A stretch of DNA of 6,864 nt, taken from positions 1-6,864 of the forward strand of contig JAAZHL010000149.1 of the NCBI GenBank assembly GCA_012510755.1, given 5' to 3'. Positions 6,114 to 6,864 of this stretch are shown here, piece after piece (position 1 is the first letter of the stretch; each line of letters opens with the position of its first letter). The notes beneath the pieces are model-generated. The model had not been told where the DNA came from and did not search any database. It saw only the letters and a program-made list of their open reading frames with translations. The DNA comes from Leucobacter sp. (GTDB lineage: Bacteria > Actinomycetota > Actinomycetes > Actinomycetales > Microbacteriaceae). Position numbers and translations under genes: made by a program.

Positions 6114-6141
6114 CGCGCCCGCCAAACCGCGCCCGTCAAAT
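6114..6141. repeat. Two 14-bp direct repeats in a C-rich stretch
   Basis: CGCGCCCGCCAAAC (6114-6127) is followed directly by CGCGCCCGTCAAAT (6128-6141), two differences. A degenerate CGCGCC...CCCGTCAAG follows to about 6164. This low-complexity block is why the upstream extension of the neighbouring minus-strand frame is judged non-coding. Confidence 0.65.
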
Positions 6142-6225
6142 CGCGCCGCGCCCCACCCGTCAAGCCCCATCGTCAAGGTTGGCTTAGCCACACTCACCCC
6201 GGGTACGCGCCGCCGAACCCGAGCA

Positions 6226-6282
6226 ATCTGCGATGTACAACCTCGATTCGCCGCAATCTAAGTTGTACATCGCAGAAAGGTT
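6226..6282 (-). repeat. 57-nt palindromic element, copy 2 (inverted relative to copy 1)
   Basis: Arms TCTGCGATGTACAAC (6227-6241) and GTTGTACATCGCAGA (6262-6276) are perfect 15-bp complements. The 20-nt loop contains a nested GATT/AATC pair (6245-6248 with 6255-6258). On the minus strand it begins AACCTTTCTGCGAT and ends CGCAGAT, like copy 1 on the plus strand. The RNA from either strand could form a long stable hairpin, but without a T-tract a conventional terminator is unlikely. It fits a dispersed palindromic repeat or a REP/MITE-like element better than an operator. Confidence 0.8.
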
Positions 6283-6320
6283 GCGCAACGTTCGATGCTT
6301 CCACCGGGCATGGTGCGTGC

Positions 6321-6438
6321 GGTGACATGAGTGCGCGCACGGTGACCGGGTAGCGCGCAGGGTGACCGGGTAACGCGCGGCGACATGAGTGCGCGCAGCG
6401 TGGCCGGGTAGCGCGCAGTGTGGCCGGGTAGCGCGCAG
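6321..6438. repeat. Tandem array of 20-bp units (six copies)
   Basis: Units begin at 6321, 6341, 6361, 6381, 6399 and 6419. Five are 20 nt and the fourth is 18 nt. Typical units are GGTGACCGGGTAGCGCGCAG and TGTGGCCGGGTAGCGCGCAG; two units (6321 and 6381) instead carry the variant core GACATGAGTGCGCGCA. A degenerate partial unit precedes (about 6308-6320) and another follows (6439-6450). Two unit types in the order A-B-B-A-B-B suggest duplication of a three-unit block. Confidence 0.85.
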
Positions 6439-6488
6439 AGTCACGGGCAACCTCTGCCCCAGCACCCTGCGTTCGCGAAGCGAATCGC

Positions 6489-6518
6489 CAGATGCACCCA
6501 TTTGATTGCTAGCATCTG
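6489..6518. promoter_or_regulatory. Inverted repeat upstream of the rightmost gene
   Basis: CAGATGC (6489-6495) and GCATCTG (6512-6518) are perfect 7-bp arms around a 16-nt spacer. The pair encloses the putative -35 box of the gene at 6560, a position suited to a repressor operator. It could instead be chance in this repeat-rich region. Confidence 0.35.
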
Positions 6519-6532
6519 AACAGCTGTAGCGT
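6502..6532 (+). promoter_or_regulatory. Weak candidate promoter of the rightmost gene
   Basis: TTGATT (6502-6507) and TAGCGT (6527-6532) are separated by 19 nt and would give a leader of about 20 nt. The -10 keeps only the TANNNT pattern and the spacer is long, so this is a tentative call. Confidence 0.25.
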
Positions 6533-6559
6533 TTTTATTGAATAAGGTTCGAGGGGTCC

Positions 6560-6864
6560 ATGCCAGTTCGTGACGAGCACCAAATCATTCTCGCTTGTCT
6601 ACGCGAGATCAGCCTCAAGATGCATTTCTATATTGTCGACCGGCTGGCTTCTAACCTCGCAGACCGTGACGCCATGATTGATCAACTTCGGGAGTTTTCC
6701 AAAACTCTCGACAACCCGCTCGCAAGGCTCACCAAGGTGCTCAAATCAAGCGACTACCAAAGTTTTCTTACACAATTGAACGTCGTCGATGCAGATGCGT
6801 GCGCGATCGCACAGAATCTGCTCGAAACGCGCGAGTATGAGCTTCGCCTCAAACAGCTCAAGGC
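6560..6864 (+). CDS. Unrecognised helical protein, N-terminal part (cut by window end)
   Basis: The ATG at 6560 opens a frame that stays open to the window end: 101 codons beginning MPVRDEHQIILACLREISLK and ending ETREYELRLKQLK. An in-frame stop at 6539-6541 rules out a start further upstream except within 18 nt. GAGG at 6551-6554 gives a ribosome-binding site 5 nt from the ATG. The visible part is charged and leucine-rich, appears all-helical (for example about 34-65 and 76-101), and has no signal peptide or membrane segment. I do not recognise a family. GC is about 51% by hand count, below the ribosomal genes, which with the surrounding repeats suggests an acquired gene. It is divergent from the AbiEi/DUF559 gene; a functional link is unproven. 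Confidence 0.7.
   Translation, partial: MPVRDEHQIILACLREISLKMHFYIVDRLASNLADRDAMIDQLREFSKTLDNPLARLTKVLKSSDYQSFLTQLNVVDADACAIAQNLLETREYELRLKQLK

Larger units (their letters stand above)
5970..6559. other. Gene-free divergent region between the AbiEi/DUF559 gene and the rightmost gene
   Basis: This 590-nt stretch lies between two divergently oriented genes. It holds the candidate promoter of the leftward gene, a C-rich stretch with short repeats (about 6071-6170), palindromic element copy 2 (6226-6282), a 20-bp tandem array (6321-6438), a TTCGCGAA palindrome (6472-6479), an inverted repeat (6489-6518) and the presumed promoter of the rightward gene. Open frames here on either strand are repeat-derived and resemble no protein family I know. 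Confidence 0.75.

Noticed and set aside
5970..6197. N-terminal 76-residue extension of the AbiEi/DUF559 protein
   Set aside because: It is low-complexity Gly/Arg/Ala/Cys coding through C-rich repeats. The family N-terminus begins at the internal Met (5969), which also has a promoter at leaderless distance.
6227..6276. Rho-independent terminator
   Set aside because: The stem is long but the loop is 20 nt and neither strand has a T-tract after it. It also lies upstream of both flanking genes.
5012..6282. Complete insertion sequence
   Set aside because: The palindromic copies are inverted and flank a gene, but that gene is AbiEi/DUF559 rather than a transposase, and no target duplication is visible.
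6321..6438. CRISPR array
   Set aside because: Units are contiguous with no unique spacers, only 20 bp, and no cas genes are present.
6184..6501. Minus-strand 105-codon frame over the 20-bp array
   Set aside because: The sequence is periodic only because of the tandem repeat and has no protein-like features.

Overview
The window is bacterial chromosome, most likely from a moderately GC-rich actinobacterium. Within that phylum it resembles Microbacteriaceae. This is inferred from the protein sequences (for example the basic-tailed S3 and an actinobacterial-type L3 loop), the solitary AbiEi/DUF559 fusion protein, and the GC-rich intergenic repeats. The genus cannot be fixed from sequence reading alone.

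Positions 1-4468 hold the upstream part of the S10 ribosomal protein operon, entirely on the minus strand. In transcription order it is rpsJ (S10), rplC (L3), rplD (L4), rplW (L23), rplB (L2), rpsS (S19), rplV (L22), rpsC (S3) and the first 65 codons of rplP (L16), which runs off the left edge. Gene order is canonical. Gaps are 0-27 nt, rplD/rplW overlap by 4 nt, and most genes have a clear Shine-Dalgarno. A TTGACA-containing candidate promoter lies about 120-145 nt upstream of rpsJ. The one odd residue I see is leucine in S19 at position 42, where the sequences I know have proline.

Positions 4469-5144 contain no gene. They hold the S10 leader and promoter, a perfect 7-bp-arm palindrome, two GC-rich hairpin-bearing direct repeats, an array of about ten 8-bp units, and a 57-nt palindromic element.

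Positions 5145-5969 (minus) encode a 274-aa protein with an AbiEi-type winged-helix N-terminus and a DUF559/Vsr-like nuclease-fold C-terminus. It is probably translated from a leaderless mRNA. An acidic residue usually present in the nuclease core is leucine here.

Positions 5970-6559 are again gene-free: the nuclease-gene promoter, short GC-rich repeats, a second copy of the 57-nt palindromic element in opposite orientation, and a 20-bp tandem array. Gene and flanks are therefore roughly mirrored: tandem repeat, palindrome, gene, palindrome, tandem repeat.

From 6560 a rightward gene of lower GC (about 51% by hand count) enters and is cut by the window end. I do not recognise its helical, charged product. 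The usual actinobacterial neighbours upstream of rpsJ (fusA, tuf) are not seen, so this side of the operon looks like an accessory insertion or a rearrangement junction. The strongest candidates for something undescribed are the paired inverted palindromic elements and the cassette-like layout around the AbiEi/DUF559 gene. Neither is proven to be a functional system.
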